Source: Rhynchopus sp. YZ270_cl-10
Lineage: Eukaryota; Euglenozoa; Diplonemea; Diplonemida; Diplonemidae
Direction: 5' to 3'
DNA length: 64,000 bases
Assembly: GCA_964035575.1 (NCBI GenBank)
Contig: OZ037886.1
Coordinates: forward strand, 868,001 to 932,000
Below the pieces are notes generated by a model. The model saw only the letters and a program-made list of their open reading frames with translations, did not search any database and was not told the DNA's origin. Positions 1 to 11,222 of this stretch are shown here, in pieces (the stretch's first letter is position 1; each line of letters starts with the position of its first letter). Position numbers and translations under genes: made by a program.

Positions 1-208
1 TCAAGCCTCTGCCTTAACTTATTATGTTTCCCTTTAAAGAGACTCCCCCTTATTTTGTCTTTTCTTCCGGCACAACTTTTTACAAAGTTGTGGGAAATTA
101 TCTGTTTTTTTCTCTCTTTTCTTCTTTTTTGCGTCAATTAATCACTGCCCATATCCCTCTTCATATTTTGCCTTGTAATTTACACTCACGCTCCATTTTT
201 TTTTTTTT

Positions 209-255
209 GAAAACTTGGTTGTATTAGTGTAGCCACCCTAGAGTGTGCTCCACTA
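209..255 (-). repeat. Family A tailed short repeat (T run on the + strand side)
   Basis: This 47-nt unit begins GAAAACTTGGTTGTATTAGT and ends TGCTCCACTAT. It is identical, base for base, to the unit at 12702-12748. A T run precedes it, so read on the minus strand it is a unit ending in a poly(A) tail, like a very short SINE. Confidence 0.7.
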
Positions 256-286
<31 letters not shown>

Positions 287-637
287 GAAAATCTCATGAG
301 TTCGCTTTACTAGAAGCCCTGAACTAGGGCCAACGTTTAGTGTGCCATTTTTCAACGATATTCCTCCCTCCATTCCCCCCCTGACAAAGGTTTCGCCGTG
401 TTACACATTTTGTTGATCACTCAAATGTCCCACGACAAAATGTTTTAATGGTGGTTTGTCGCATATGCAACATCACCTGATCGTTTCCTCTCTTTCCTAC
501 TCTCGTTCTCACCCCCCTTTTTTTCTACAGAGTTGTTTCTGAAAAATAGTGCCTCATAACAAAAATACTGCCTCCCTATACTGCTTCCCTTTTTCAAGCA
601 CCTCCCCTCAAAAACTCAAAACTCGGGGGGGTTTTTT

Positions 638-680
638 AGATAAACCACGAAATGGATAGGACTGCATGGTTGGGTGTCGA
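638..680 (+). repeat. Family B long-form fragment
   Basis: It shares the block around AACCACGAAATGGAT and ACTGCATGGTTGGGTGTC with the long family B copies at 51380 and 60041. The 3' core of the family is missing here. Confidence 0.5.
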
Positions 681-754
681 GTTGTTGAGTTTCTGTTCAA
701 AAAAAATCTGCTAAAAAAAAATCTCAGGAAAAAAAACACACACACAAACTTAAA

Positions 755-2106
755 ATGGAAATAGAAGCGAAGTTCGTTTTGAACACGAAGGAGGACTTTG
801 AGAGGGCGGTCGCTTTGTTTGCCCCTGCAGGAGCGGAGGACAGCGTGCTGGAGAACCATTTCTTTGACGGGCCAACAAAGCAGCTGCAGAATGCCGGCAT
901 CATGATGCGCCTGCGTCTGAAGGGCGATACCAAGGCGGAGATCACGCTCAAGACGCACACAGAGGTGGAGCAGGGCTCGGCGTGCCGCTTCCTTGACTCT
1001 AACGCAAGCATCCCTGTCGAGACCGCCCGTGCCGCCATCAACAGCCCCGCCACCCTTGCCGCCACCCCCGACATGCAGGACGTCATGCAGAAGTACCAAA
1101 TGAGCACCCTGAAGTACCTCGGGGGGTTCAGGACCAACAGAAAGGTATTGGATAGGTGTTGAGGGGAGAAAATGGAATAGAAAAATGGCCTTTTCTTTTT
1201 AGACCAATATGGTGTGGTGAATTCAGCGTTAGGGGTTTTAAATTTTTAGCCGGGGGTTTTTTTGGGAGTGGTTCTGACCCGGGGTACCTCCGCAAAAAAA
1301 AAATTTTTACACAAAAAAAAACACAGACATGCAAGACGACGTTCTCCGGCGTGCAGATGACGGTCAAGCTTGACGAGGTGCTCTTCCAGTTCGGCACCCA
1401 CTACGAGGTGGAGGTATGTTAAGGGGATGTGTTTTGTTTTTGACTCAAGGCTGTTTGGAAACACTGCGTGAGATGATATCCTCTCCTGTTGTGGATTGGG
1501 GTGTGGCAGACTTTGTATCTCAAAACAATAAGTTATGTGCGCACGAGAGGCACATTCATCACTATTTTCTTTTTCTTTTTCACATGAGACTAGGCCTTTC
1601 TTAGTTTTTTAATAACTTCACTTTTTGTTTTCTTGCAACCTGCTTCACTTTCCTCAGATTGTGTGTGACGAATCACTCCCAGCACACGACGTCATCCTCG
1701 AGGTGCAGAACGTGCTTGCGAGCAACGGCATCAGCGGCATCCGTGGAACCCAGAACAAGGTATTACCCTCCTCCTCCTCCTCCTCCTCCTCCTCCTCCTC
1801 CTCCTCCTCCTCCTCCTCCTCCTCCTCCTCCCCTTACCCCCAAGAAAACAAAGCACCCTGTTATTTACCACGCTTTAATCCCTCTTTTTTTTATCCTGTT
1901 GTGGCAACTAAACATGCAAAGCATTGCTCGTTTGACGTTGTCTCCCAAGGAAAAATATTTATCCACAGTGCATTTTTTAACGTTATGTAAAGTGTCAAAT
2001 ACCAATCCATTGTTCTCACAATACTCTACACCTCCCTACACAGTTCCAAACCTTCATCAAGGGATGCGAAGAAGCAATGATTGCGCCCACATCATTTGCC
2101 GGGTGA
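755..2106 (+). CDS. CYTH-domain protein (thiamine triphosphatase-like), 4 exons
   Basis: Exons are 755-1144, 1327-1413, 1658-1759 and 2044-2106, all joined in phase 0, giving 213 residues. The protein opens with MEIEAKF, the ExExK signature of CYTH tunnel enzymes (thiamine triphosphatase, class IV adenylyl cyclase, inorganic triphosphatase). The rest alternates charged strands in the way that lines the tunnel, including a LDEVLFQFG segment and a EVEIVCDE join made by splicing. Length is near that of eukaryotic thiamine triphosphatase (about 230). Members hydrolyse triphosphates with a divalent metal; the substrate cannot be told here. Exon 2 could instead begin six bases later. The third intron holds a (TCC)n tract and the second a family D hairpin. 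The start is the first ATG, 27 nt after a CAG. Confidence 0.82.
1535..1560 (+). repeat. Family D hairpin, inside an intron
   Basis: The stem TGTGCGC pairs towards GGCACA around the loop ACGAGAG. It lies in intron 2 of the CYTH gene, in sense orientation. Confidence 0.65.
1767..1831 (+). repeat. (TCC)n microsatellite in an intron
   Basis: About 21 TCC units sit just after the donor GTATTA of CYTH intron 3. The tract reads through as polySer or polyPro in unspliced frames, which is not meaningful. Confidence 0.95.
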
Positions 2107-2170
2107 AAATTGCTGGGGTAAAGAATAAAAATAACTGGGCTACACTATTCCAACGATTTTTCAAAAAAAA
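2101..2170 (+). repeat. Family G repeat, diverged, at a gene end
   Basis: It shares the CTACACTATTCCAACGATTT region and A-rich tail with copies at 18057 and 32812. It overlaps the stop codon of the CYTH gene. Confidence 0.4.
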
Positions 2171-2601
2171 AAAAAAATACTACAAAAAAAGAGCGAGACT
2201 GTTTTCGCCATTTGAAAAAAAAAAAAAGGTTTTCTCAGATTGTTTGGGGGGAAAGATACAGAAGGAAAAGGGCACAAAAAAAAAAAAAAAAGAGTGGGGA
2301 TGGGGTCCAAACTAGAGTATAATCCCCCCTCCTGCTCAGCGTTATTTCATTATTTATTTATTGCCTCCCCTTCTCCCCTTTCCCAAGCCAAACGTAGTGG
2401 TGTATGGATTACACGAGCAAAACAAAACAGATTGTGTATTGCTCGATATCCATTTCCTCTCCCCCTCCCTTACTCCTCCCAAAAACTGCAAGATCCTTGG
2501 TTGTCTTCCACCACGTCTCTTCTTCACTATTTTTCTCCCTCCGATATTCGCGCAAAAAGTTCTCTCTCTGTGTTGGTATAGCTGAATGAGAGGCAGAGGA
2601 G

Positions 2602-2656
2602 AGGGGTGCACAAAGTACGCAAGAAGTGCGAATCACCCCCCCTTCAGCCACACCAT
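2602..2656 (+). repeat. Family F hairpin repeat
   Basis: GGGGTG at the start pairs with CACCCC near the end around a CACAAAGTACGCAAGAAG loop region. A second copy in the same orientation lies at 18488-18550. Confidence 0.6.
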
Positions 2657-2712
2657 GTGTGTTTTTTTTTTTGTCTGCGTTTGCATGATTTCCATTAACA
2701 CAACGTTCTTTT

Positions 2713-2749
2713 AGATGACTAAAACCATGTGTTTCGGGTCATCTTTACC
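2713..2749 (+). repeat. Family E hairpin, diverged
   Basis: GATGACTAAAAC and GGGTCATCTT match the two arms of family E. The loop is changed. Confidence 0.45.
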
Positions 2750-3243
2750 AAAAAAATTCTTGTTATTTTGATTTTTGCTGTCTCTGCGTTCGTTGTACGG
2801 CGCGTTGTACTACAATATTCGCTTTTTTTTGTTTAATGCATGCAATGTTATTGGATAGACAAATAGAAAGGGAGAGAGAGAATAAAGCAGAATATAGGGT
2901 ACGCATGTCAACTCCCGACTCCAAATTTTAGAAAAAAGGAAAAAAGGCAAAAACCCCCCCTTTTTTTTTGTGAGAACATTAGTATGTGCTTCTTCAGCAC
3001 AACGAAGTTTTCTTGGCAAAAAAAAAAAAATATTAGGAAAAATGGAGGTTTGTTATTTCAAAGCAATGCAGATGATCTCCCAAAACAAAAGAAATCATTT
3101 TCATTACCATACCGTCCTCCACTTCACCCCCCCAAAAAAAATCCCCCCTCAAAAAGTGTAATGGGGTGTCGGAGGGCTCCTTTTGCAGTACACATTTCTT
3201 TTTCTTTCCCTTTAAAAAAAGGCCCTATTTTTCTTGGCTCTGA

Positions 3244-4851
3244 ATGAGCTTCACCACCAGCCTTGTCACAATGAATGCAGGAATGCTCCGTCGGGATAGC
3301 GATAGTGCACAGGTTAATGCAATTTCTAGTGTCAGCCCGACTGTCACTATGGCACAACGATCGCTTCATTTGCCTCGAATTGATCATGGAATATGCGGAT
3401 CCACCCGAGACTACAACGCAGTTAAAGCCATTGACAGCAAACTACGTCCTTCCAACTTAAACGTTATACCACGGAAATGGTGTAGCGAACCTGCCTCGGA
3501 TTGGCCACTTCACCTTCCGGAGCAATACATGCAGGCACCCCCTGTTGAAGTGCACCCTGTTGAAACGGCGATTCACTATCCACAAGCGTATCCTGGCGTC
3601 ATCCCTGTTGCTCCAGCACCATTGCCGAGAGCGGCAGTGCGGGTTGCACCTCTGGTAGCAGCTGCGGTGCCGATGCCGCTTCCCATGCATGCCGTGCCTC
3701 CGGTGGTGCATCATTCCCATGCACATCCCAGCGTACCTATGGTTCAACCTGAACAAAAGGAGTTGCTGCAGCAAATCAAAGACTTAGAGGCAGATATACA
3801 CCGTCTAGAGCTTACCCCAGAGCCTCGTATGGAACATCGTCCCATACAACCAAGCCCCAGAGAGGTACGTGAATCGCCAAGAGAAGCGTCGCCTGTGGTG
3901 TTGCCGTTGGCACCACCCCCGCAGTCTCTAGCGGTGGTCTCACCAAGACGGCCCTGCGCTGCGGGGATGTTCAAATTGACGAGAAGGGTTGAAAATGGGT
4001 TTCCAGTCTGGGCCTGTGGTGACAAAAGGTTGTATAGTACTAAGGCGGGGTGTTGGATGATCGGTGGGGAGGCGGCGATGGGGTCTGAATCGGGGCGGAT
4101 GACCAGCGCAGAACATCATGGGCATATGCCGCATGCGTTGCAACTACCGTGGATGGTGCATATCAAAGGGCGCGGCTGGGTGCAAGACCCCGAAAGCACA
4201 ATACAAGACACCCCCGCCCTGCCCACCACCCTCCGCATCCACGGGGCTGACCAAGCAGATGGGGTCTACCGTCTCATCGAAGGAGAAGTCTGGAGGGGAC
4301 ACCCAGTCTGGGCGGACGACGAACGGCGCATTTATACTGTCGAAAAGGGGTGTTGGATTGTGGGTCCTGGCACCTCGATGGGGATGGATGCGGGGTGGAT
4401 GATGAGTGCCTTGGAGCATGGTGGGCTAGCACCTAACTGCATCACTGCCTGGGTAGTATTAGACGGAAAAGGTGGATGGGGAGAGACTGACGTCAGAGTG
4501 GAAGACATATCAGGAGAGGCAATTCTAGTAAGAGATGAAGGGTCTGCAGCAGTGCTAAGACATAGAGGTGCTGTAAAACGCCTTTTCATGGAATTCGCAG
4601 ACACCCAATCAGGTCTCCTAGACGTAACAAACTCAATGCCCGCCATCTTCCAACAACTCCACCAACTAGACGCAAGCTACGCCGGTCTCCCCACCACAGA
4701 GGTCGAGGCCGTCCTCTCCTCCCTCTCCAGCACAACACGTCCAGGGCACCTCGACCTTCCCACATTCGCGAAGTTTCTCTACCTCCTTTCCCCAACGCTG
4801 TCTCTAGGGGGGCAGCCGTCCTTGGATATTCCAAGAAATGTGGTTCCCTAA
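3244..4851 (+). CDS. Protein with duplicated ~80-residue Trp/Gly domain and C-terminal EF-like region
   Basis: A single-exon frame of 535 residues. Residues 1-230 are low complexity, rich in Pro, His and Val, with a short coiled segment near 175. Two copies of one domain follow, at about 240-322 and 339-421. Each has a pattern of NGFPVW or RGHPVW, then RLYS or RIYT, then GCW, VG or IG, a Gly-Met, a Ser-Ala, HGG or HGH, and a final Trp and Asp-Pro or Asp-Val. I recall similar domains in hypothetical kinetoplastid proteins but cannot name a family. Residues 440-530 look like a degenerate EF-hand pair. A second in-frame ATG at 3271 is an equally good start. Function unknown; the protein is soluble, with no membrane segment. 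Confidence 0.72.
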   Translation: MSFTTSLVTMNAGMLRRDSDSAQVNAISSVSPTVTMAQRSLHLPRIDHGICGSTRDYNAVKAIDSKLRPSNLNVIPRKWCSEPASDWPLHLPEQYMQAPPVEVHPVETAIHYPQAYPGVIPVAPAPLPRAAVRVAPLVAAAVPMPLPMHAVPPVVHHSHAHPSVPMVQPEQKELLQQIKDLEADIHRLELTPEPRMEHRPIQPSPREVRESPREASPVVLPLAPPPQSLAVVSPRRPCAAGMFKLTRRVENGFPVWACGDKRLYSTKAGCWMIGGEAAMGSESGRMTSAEHHGHMPHALQLPWMVHIKGRGWVQDPESTIQDTPALPTTLRIHGADQADGVYRLIEGEVWRGHPVWADDERRIYTVEKGCWIVGPGTSMGMDAGWMMSALEHGGLAPNCITAWVVLDGKGGWGETDVRVEDISGEAILVRDEGSAAVLRHRGAVKRLFMEFADTQSGLLDVTNSMPAIFQQLHQLDASYAGLPTTEVEAVLSSLSSTTRPGHLDLPTFAKFLYLLSPTLSLGGQPSLDIPRNVVP

Positions 4852-5203
4852 ATGTTTATATACCCCCTCCTCCCATAGATTGTACGCGATACATAGAAAA
4901 AAAAAAGGGAATACTTACCATTTGTTAGTTTGAACCGCCTCGCGGTGCAAAGCACTCACTGTGTCCCGCCCTTATGCATGACTACAACCGAGCTGCGTTT
5001 TTTTTTAGTTCGTTTCAACTACTCTTTTTTCTTCCAATTCAATTTGGTGCAACACTCCACTCCACAACACTCCGATATATCTGCGTCGAGGCTTTTTTTT
5101 TTTTTTTTTTTGTATCAGCTTCAATTTTTACATTTTACATTTTTCATTTTTCATCCCCCTCCAGGAGAACACTGAGGAGTTCTTGGGCAAGACGTTGCCC
5201 AAG
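4852..5203. other. Gene-free stretch with a family J repeat and an acceptor
   Basis: It holds the family J repeat, then T-rich DNA ending in a pyrimidine tract and CAG at 5162-5164. Confidence 0.55.
4929..5025 (+). repeat. Family J repeat
   Basis: It starts TTTGAACCGCCTC and ends with a TTCGTTTCAACTACTC block. The same two blocks in the same order occur at 51285-51380. Confidence 0.5.
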
Positions 5204-8200
5204 ATGCCTACTCCAGGAAACGGTGTGCAGATGACGCAAGAGGAGAGGTGGGCGGCGAACCAGCATCACAGGATGATATCGCCGCAGCGGCCTAGGGGCG
5301 CCTTTGAGGAAGGGAACAACGGGCAGAACGGGGAGGTGGAGGATGAGCTGCGTGCGTTGCAGACACGCATCAAGCAGCTGCAGCAGCAGGAGATAACGTC
5401 GCCGGGGTATACGCTGTCACCTGCACATTATCATCCGGGGCATCATCACGGTGCGTTGCAGTTGTCGCCGGAAAAACGGAGAAAGCGACGTCCAGGGTTG
5501 CGTGCAGGAATGATCGCAGCGAGTGTAGTCATCCTTGCGGCAAGCAAGGTGATGCTGCCGCAGAGGGGCTCGCTGTTGGCGATGTTGTCGCAGCTTGCGA
5601 AGTATGGGCTTGCGGCAGAGAGGGTGGCGATGCAGCTTGAGTGCGAGCATATTGTGACCTGTGATGATCTGTTGCGGTGTACTGATGAAGACCTCCGCCT
5701 CGCAGGGCTTCGCATAGGCGAAGTCAACCTGCTCCGCGAAAAACGCAACGAAATCGTCCTCGAAGTGTACGAACCACAGCCAAACACCACCAACAACACC
5801 ACCGCAGAGCTGGGCGACTCCACCTTTGGCAGAAGCGTGGATCAACAACTCCCTTCCGAAATGCCAAGCGCCGCAGAACCCTTGGTCCGCATGCTCCAGG
5901 AAGAACGCGAAGAGCGCCGCAGAGAGTCCCAAAGAATAGAAACCCAGATGACCTCCCAAGCAGAAGAACTCAAGCAGGCAATGAAAAGCCTCGGCTCACG
6001 CCCTACAGAGCAGTCTACACATGAAGAGGTGGGGCAGCTCCGCTCGGAGATTGAGGACCATAGGTCTGCTGCGACCCAGGCAGAGTCGCGGGCACGGTCC
6101 TTAGAGGAAGAAGTCGTTCGTCTGAGAGAATCTCGGGCAGAAACTGCAAGCGCAGCGCATTCCCTTCAAAGCCGTGTTGAAGAGCTGGAGACAGAGTTGA
6201 GGGAGGCGAGGGAGTCTGCTGTGAAGGATATGTCGGCAATGAGAGATGCCTTGGTTGATAGGAGCCAGACCTTGAGTGATACGATGCGTGCCCTGCAGGA
6301 TAGGGAGCAGACGATTGCGGAGCTGAGGGAGGAGAACAGCGAGTTGAAGCAGCGCAGCTATGCGTCGGCATCGATGCAGCAGTCGGCAGAGAACATCGAA
6401 GCGTCGCTGCGTGCGACCGGGAAGGACAGCATCGCAGATGAGATTGCGGTGGAGGCAGAGAGGCTGTCGACGTCGCAGAGATCTGGTGCATATGGCGCGC
6501 CTCTGCCTCGTGTGCCAACGTCGCAGCCGTCGCAGATGGCGTCTCACCAGAGCAGGTCGCGTCAGTCGCATGATGTGATGAACCCTGTGTCCCTGATGTC
6601 GCATGGCATCATCGAAGACGCATCGCATGTGTCGGAGGTAGCGTACCAGCCGCAGAGCGAAAGGGATACGGAAGGTTCGCAGCGCTTCTCGACAAACGCC
6701 TTGGTGAGGGAGGCGACGGCGTTCGACAACAACTTTGCGGCGCAGGAGGCAGGGTCGTCTGTGAGAGAGCCCACGCCCACCTCGCAGTACGAAGGTGGTG
6801 GTGCGGCATCGGCAGCAGAGGGCTACCGCAGCCAGCCCGCGCTGAGCAGCCAGCCCTCCTACGCAGAGAGGGAGACCTCGCAGCACTTCCCCTCGCAAGG
6901 TGCGCCCCTGTCGCAGCGTGCAAGCGCAGTGTCGCACACCTCAAGCTTCGTCCCTGCAGGACAGTCCGTCGGGCAGATGAACCAAAGCCATCCCTCCATG
7001 GGGCAGTCCGCAGGGCATTCGGCAGTGCAGTCCATGGGCCAGTCGGTGCCGCAGTCGGTAGCGCAATCGGCGGTGCAATCCGTGGCGCAATCTGTGCCCC
7101 AATCCATGGGGCAGTCTGTGGGGCAATCCCAATCACTGGAGCAATCCGGACAGTCCATGGGTCAGCAGTCAGCACACCAGAGTCAGCAGTCAATGGCACA
7201 GCAAAGCATCCCCCAATCCATGGGGCAGTCTGCAGGACACCAATCCACAGGACAACTGGGTCAGTCCACAGGCCAGCATTCTGTGGGGCAGCCGTCCATG
7301 CAGCAGAGTGTTGGTCACCAGAGCATGGGTCAGTCTATGGGTCAATCGATGGGGCAGTCAATGGGGCAGTCGGTGGGACAGCAGTCCATGGGTCAGCAGT
7401 CAGCACACCAGAGCATGGCACAGTCTGCAGGGCATGTGTCCATGCAGTCGATGGGAGGGCAGTCCGCTGGGCCGCAGCCCTCTCTGCCAAAGTCTGCGCT
7501 TGCTAGTCAGTCGCAGCTGCAAAGCCAGCAGTCGATGCAGTCGGTCAGAAGCGAGCGCAGCCAGCAGCAGCACGAATCGCGCGAGCCCAGCGTCACCTCC
7601 AGACACGACCACACCCTTGAGGGGCTCCCACACGAACGCACCCGGTCTCACGCTTCTCACGCTTCTCACGAGGCACCTGCACAGCAGTCCTTCAGCAACA
7701 TGGTGTCTGTGCGCGACTCCGTCGCACCAAGCCACAGCCAGAGCGCTCGCTCGGAGCCGCAGGACCCGCTGCCGATCACAGATCAGTCGAGAACGTCGCT
7801 GCCTGCGTACACAAGCCAGCGCTCTGGTGTGCTTGACCAGTCGCAGGGCATGGTCTCCGTGGGCTTCTCGCGGGAGGTTTCGCGGGAGGGCTCGCGGATG
7901 GAGGCAGCACCGACACAGTCGCAAAGGACGAGCCACTCACAGGGCTTTCCTTCGATGTCGCACCACTCACAGTCGCAGTCGCAGTCGCAGGCGATGCAGT
8001 CAGTAGGGCAGATGAGCCACTCCCGCACCTCCATGCCGCAGCAGTCTGAGCACCTCACGGAGCAGGATGTGTCACGCTCGGGACACAGCGTGCATTCGGC
8101 GAATGAATTTGACCGCCAATCGATGAGGGAGTCTGTTCAGGAGCCTTCTGTGAACATGACGAGCCATCCGTCACGTGAGATGGACCTCGCACGGGTGGCG

Positions 8201-9972
8201 GGGTCTGTCCAGGACGACGAGCAGCGGCCGCGTTCTGTGCACAGCAGGTCTGAGGCACATATGTCGCTTGCGAGCCAGTCACAGACTTCACTGCGCGATC
8301 AGCCCGGCTTCTCAGGCACCCAACAGCAGGAGAGTGCGTTCATGCAGGACAGCGCACTCAACCCAGCCGCAGACGAAGCGCTCACCGACCGTATGTCCGT
8401 CTCTCACGAACTCGAACAGCAAATGCCCTCTATGGAGGCCAAAGACTCCTTCCGCTCAGACCGCAACAGACCGACCTCGGATATGTACCAACACAAGAGC
8501 GTCTCAGAGGTGGGCGACCCTGCAGCAGAATCCGTATGCACACCATTTTTTCAACACCCCCAACAAAACATTCTAGGTACAGCTGACTATGGGTGACTCA
8601 TTCACGGAGCATTCGTCTGCATACGGGGCCTTGGGGGTATGCCAATTTGTCTTTTCCCACATCCCCCATTCATATTCTTTACAGGGAAAAGAACAGCACC
8701 GTGCGCCAGCATCGCAGGTCGCAGCGTCGCAGCGTTCGGTTGTGCACAGTGATGCGGAGCAGTCGCAGGCAGCTAGCCAGGTGAGCGAGAGGCAGCCACA
8801 GTCAAAGGCAGCAAGCCAACCCTACAGCGACACAATGTGGGACGAACCTGCTCTAGTGTGGGCCGCATGGGACGGTGCCGGATGGAGGAAGCTGACCCCC
8901 GACACACTCGAGGAGGCATTGGGATCTGGCTCCTTCGCCCTCCCCGAGCAAAGCTCTGACGAGGCAAACATCCCCGCCTACACCCAATTCACCCAGGCGC
9001 AAGCCTTTGAGTGCGGGCTGAAGGTCTACAAATCGCAGACAGGAGATACAGTGGTACGCTTCCGTGACGCTCATAACGGCGAAGCCAACCTCAGGTATGT
9101 TTTCTTAAAACCCCCCCCCCCTCAATTTAGGACTCTCAGTGTAACAGCCTTGATTATTTTTGAGTCCCAGATCCCCCAACCATCTCTTTTGTACGATTGG
9201 GTTTGTGAGACATGCAACAGGCTTTTGTCAAACATATCTGCTAAAAAGAATCACATGAAGACACATGCCAAAGCCAAACCCGGAAAGAGGACTTACAAAA
9301 AAAAAAAAAAAAACAAAAAAGCTCCCAGGTTACCACCCCACAGGTGATTAACCCACAGGTGCCCCATACGATAATTCACAAAAATATTATGCTATTCTAC
9401 CTTTTTTTACAGCCCGCAGCCCTACCCTGGTTTGTGGCTTCCGCCTGCAGATGTGTTGCTTGATGTCTTTAGCGACGATCCGAAAATTGTATGTCATATT
9501 ATAACTGTTTTTTTTAAGTACTTCTATTCCACAAAATTCGTTTAAAACACAGTCGTTCCCGACACCTGGAATGCTTGAGCATACATTGATGATGGGAGGA
9601 CAGCTTTCACTTGGGGGGAGGTGGAAATGTTTGCCATTGAGGGATGTGGAGATTGCAAAGTTTGTTTCAAGATGCAAGCAGATGGCGAAGGCGGGTGAAA
9701 CCAGCCCTGACCTATTCGACGACGCTTTAGAAGTCCTCGCAAAGGCAGAGGTAGAGGGAGTCCCTGCACACATGCTGCAGGCAACACTCAAAGCCTCCAT
9801 TGGCCCTGACCACCAAAGCACTGTTACACCAAAAATGCTGGTCGATGCCTTAACCCTGACCCAACTCACCTGGCATGGCAGAAATATGCTGATTGCCTTC
9901 GAATCTCGCCCCTATGTGGTTACAGACCTTGCGGAAGGGGTCACCCACACAGTCTGGCACCTCGAAAATTAG
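5204..9972 (+). CDS. Large SAM-domain, coiled-coil, Ser/Gln-repeat protein, 4 exons
   Basis: Exons are 5204-8533, 8685-9094, 9413-9488 and 9553-9972 (phases 0, 2, 0), giving 1411 residues. An N-terminal coiled segment leads to a basic patch, then a SAM domain at about 129-187 (LAKYGLAAERV to GEVNLLREKRNEI), which usually mediates self-association. A coiled coil covers about 225-400. Residues 586-760 are short Ser-Met-Gly-Gln-Ser repeats, and Ser/Gln stays high to about 1150. The last 250 residues are ordered, with FECGLKVYKS and YPGLWLPPADVLLDVF, and match nothing I know. The frame is open upstream of the chosen ATG back to an acceptor at 5164 (13 codons), so a further 5' exon is possible. 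A structural, perhaps cytoskeletal, scaffold is an inference. Confidence 0.75.
6960..7480 (+). repeat. Coding Ser-Met-Gly-Gln repeat tract
   Basis: About 170 codons of irregular repeats of the form SMGQS, SVGQS, SVPQS and SAHQS, within the SAM-domain gene. The unit is about 12-15 bases with many synonymous and conservative changes. Confidence 0.85.
9095..9412 (+). other. Intron holding an in-frame C2H2 zinc-finger reading frame
   Basis: The upstream exon frame stays open into this 318-base intron and encodes a CX2CX12HX3H finger (CETC, then HMKTH), followed by a Lys-rich tail and a stop. Retention of the intron would give a shorter protein ending in a zinc finger. The spliced join to 9413 is also well supported. 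Confidence 0.5.
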
Positions 9973-10025
9973 AGAAAAAAGTATGTGATAAGAGGAAGGT
10001 AAGCAACAGCCCTTATGGGTGATAT

Positions 10026-10070
10026 TAGAGTACTGAATGCCATGAACACCATGGGTGATTGTCGATGAAG
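10026..10070 (+). repeat. Family I repeat
   Basis: It contains GAGTACTGAA, then an imperfect hairpin, then GGGTGATTGTCGATG. Compare 18420 and 20632. Confidence 0.45.
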
Positions 10071-10174
10071 TGCATTAGAAAAAAAAATGAAGGGAAAGGA
10101 GATGGGAATAGTGTAGAGAATGTATGGTCCAAAAAAAAAGGAAAAAAAATTCAAAAAGGAGAAAATAAAATGTA

Positions 10175-10219
10175 TTGGAGCGCATCCTATGGTGTCTTCT
10201 GATGCAGCCAAGATTTCAA
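10175..10219 (+). repeat. Family A repeat, diverged
   Basis: TTGGAGCGCATCCTATGGTG to AGCCAAGATTTCAAAA follows the family A order with several changes and an A-rich end. Confidence 0.45.
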
Positions 10220-10831
10220 AAATAAATCAAGGATTCAAAAAAAAGCAAGAAAAAAAAAAAAAAGAATAGGGCGGTGACAAACGTATTCGGGAAGCAAATA
10301 TGAATGTGAATTCATTGGTTTTTTGTTTTTGTTTTTTCCCCCTTCAAAACCCCCTCCACATTCTCTCCTGTCTCTCTCCCATCCTCTATTGCTAAGAAGA
10401 GGCGAAAAAAAACGAGGATTTTTCTTTTTTTGTAATGTACATTTGCTCATTTGTTTTGAAAGACGTGTATTTAGGGTGGACACAAATTCCTCTTGTTTCT
10501 TTGCCTATGTGCCTATAGTGACTATACACAGGCGGGAGGCCTGTTGGGTTGCAGATTATCAAAAAAAAAAGGCAAAAAAAGACTAAAATTGGAGGGACGA
10601 CACGGTGCTCTGCATCTGGTTTGTATCGGGTTCAAACAAAACGAAAATAAACAAGCAACAAAGTATAATGCCCTGAAGATCTTAAAGTAAAGGTTAAAAA
10701 AAAAGAGTCAAAACAAACCAGACACCAATACACACGATTGATGGCTCCGGGGGGAGGGTATCAACAACACTGTTCCCTGTAGACTTCAGTTCAAGAATGT
10801 CAATTTTGTATAAAAAAAAGCAAACCATACG

Positions 10832-10878
10832 TAGTGGAGCACATCCTCGGGTGTCTGCACTAATACAACCAAATATTC
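10832..10878 (+). repeat. Family A repeat
   Basis: TAGTGGAGCACATCCTCGGG to AATACAACCAAATATTC, followed a few bases on by an A run. Confidence 0.65.
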
Positions 10879-11159
10879 AACAAAACACAAAAAAAAAAAA
10901 CAACGAAAAAACCAAAAACCCCCCTCCCTTTGTCCCCCATTAGATTATGTGCTTTTTTCAAGAAAAAGTTCCACAACAACCTGTATTTTTTTTCCCCTTC
11001 ATTTTTCACTTCTTTCCTACTTGTTTATACAACAAAAAAAACGAACACAAAAAAAGCCCCTATCCCTCTCCTCCCCCGGAAACAATTTAATGGTGTAGTT
11101 CTATTGTACCAACTCCATATATTTTTAAAACATGAGACACCAGACTGTAAGGAAAAACA

Positions 11160-11222
11160 AAGGAAGTGGCGATTGCTGAGGTTGCAACAACTACCACATT
11201 TTCCTAAGATTTCAAAAAAAAA
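11160..11222 (+). repeat. Family G repeat, diverged
   Basis: AGGAAGTGGCGATTGCTGAG, then GCAACAACTACCACA and an A-rich end. It matches copies at 18057 and 32812 in outline. Confidence 0.35.

Larger units (their letters stand above)
1..754. other. Gene-free stretch, A/T homopolymers and two repeats
   Basis: No credible reading frame. It holds a family A repeat, a fragment of the long family B repeat, long T runs, and CAG-like acceptors just before the first gene. Confidence 0.6.
2107..3243. other. Gene-free stretch with repeats F and E
   Basis: Long A runs and pyrimidine tracts. Apart from the repeats listed separately I see nothing coding. Confidence 0.6.

Noticed and set aside
2148-2160. 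CCAACGATTT in family G, resembling the start of the diplonemid spliced leader as I recall it
   Set aside because: Only about ten bases agree, there is no donor or Sm site, and other family G copies read CCAACAATTT or CTAACAATTT.
1659-2315. 218-codon frame with a Pro run
   Set aside because: Reads through intron 3 and the (TCC)n tract of the CYTH gene in the wrong frame.
4908-4925. U1 snRNA-like start (ATACTTACC)
   Set aside because: The following bases do not form U1 stem-loop I, and no Sm site follows.
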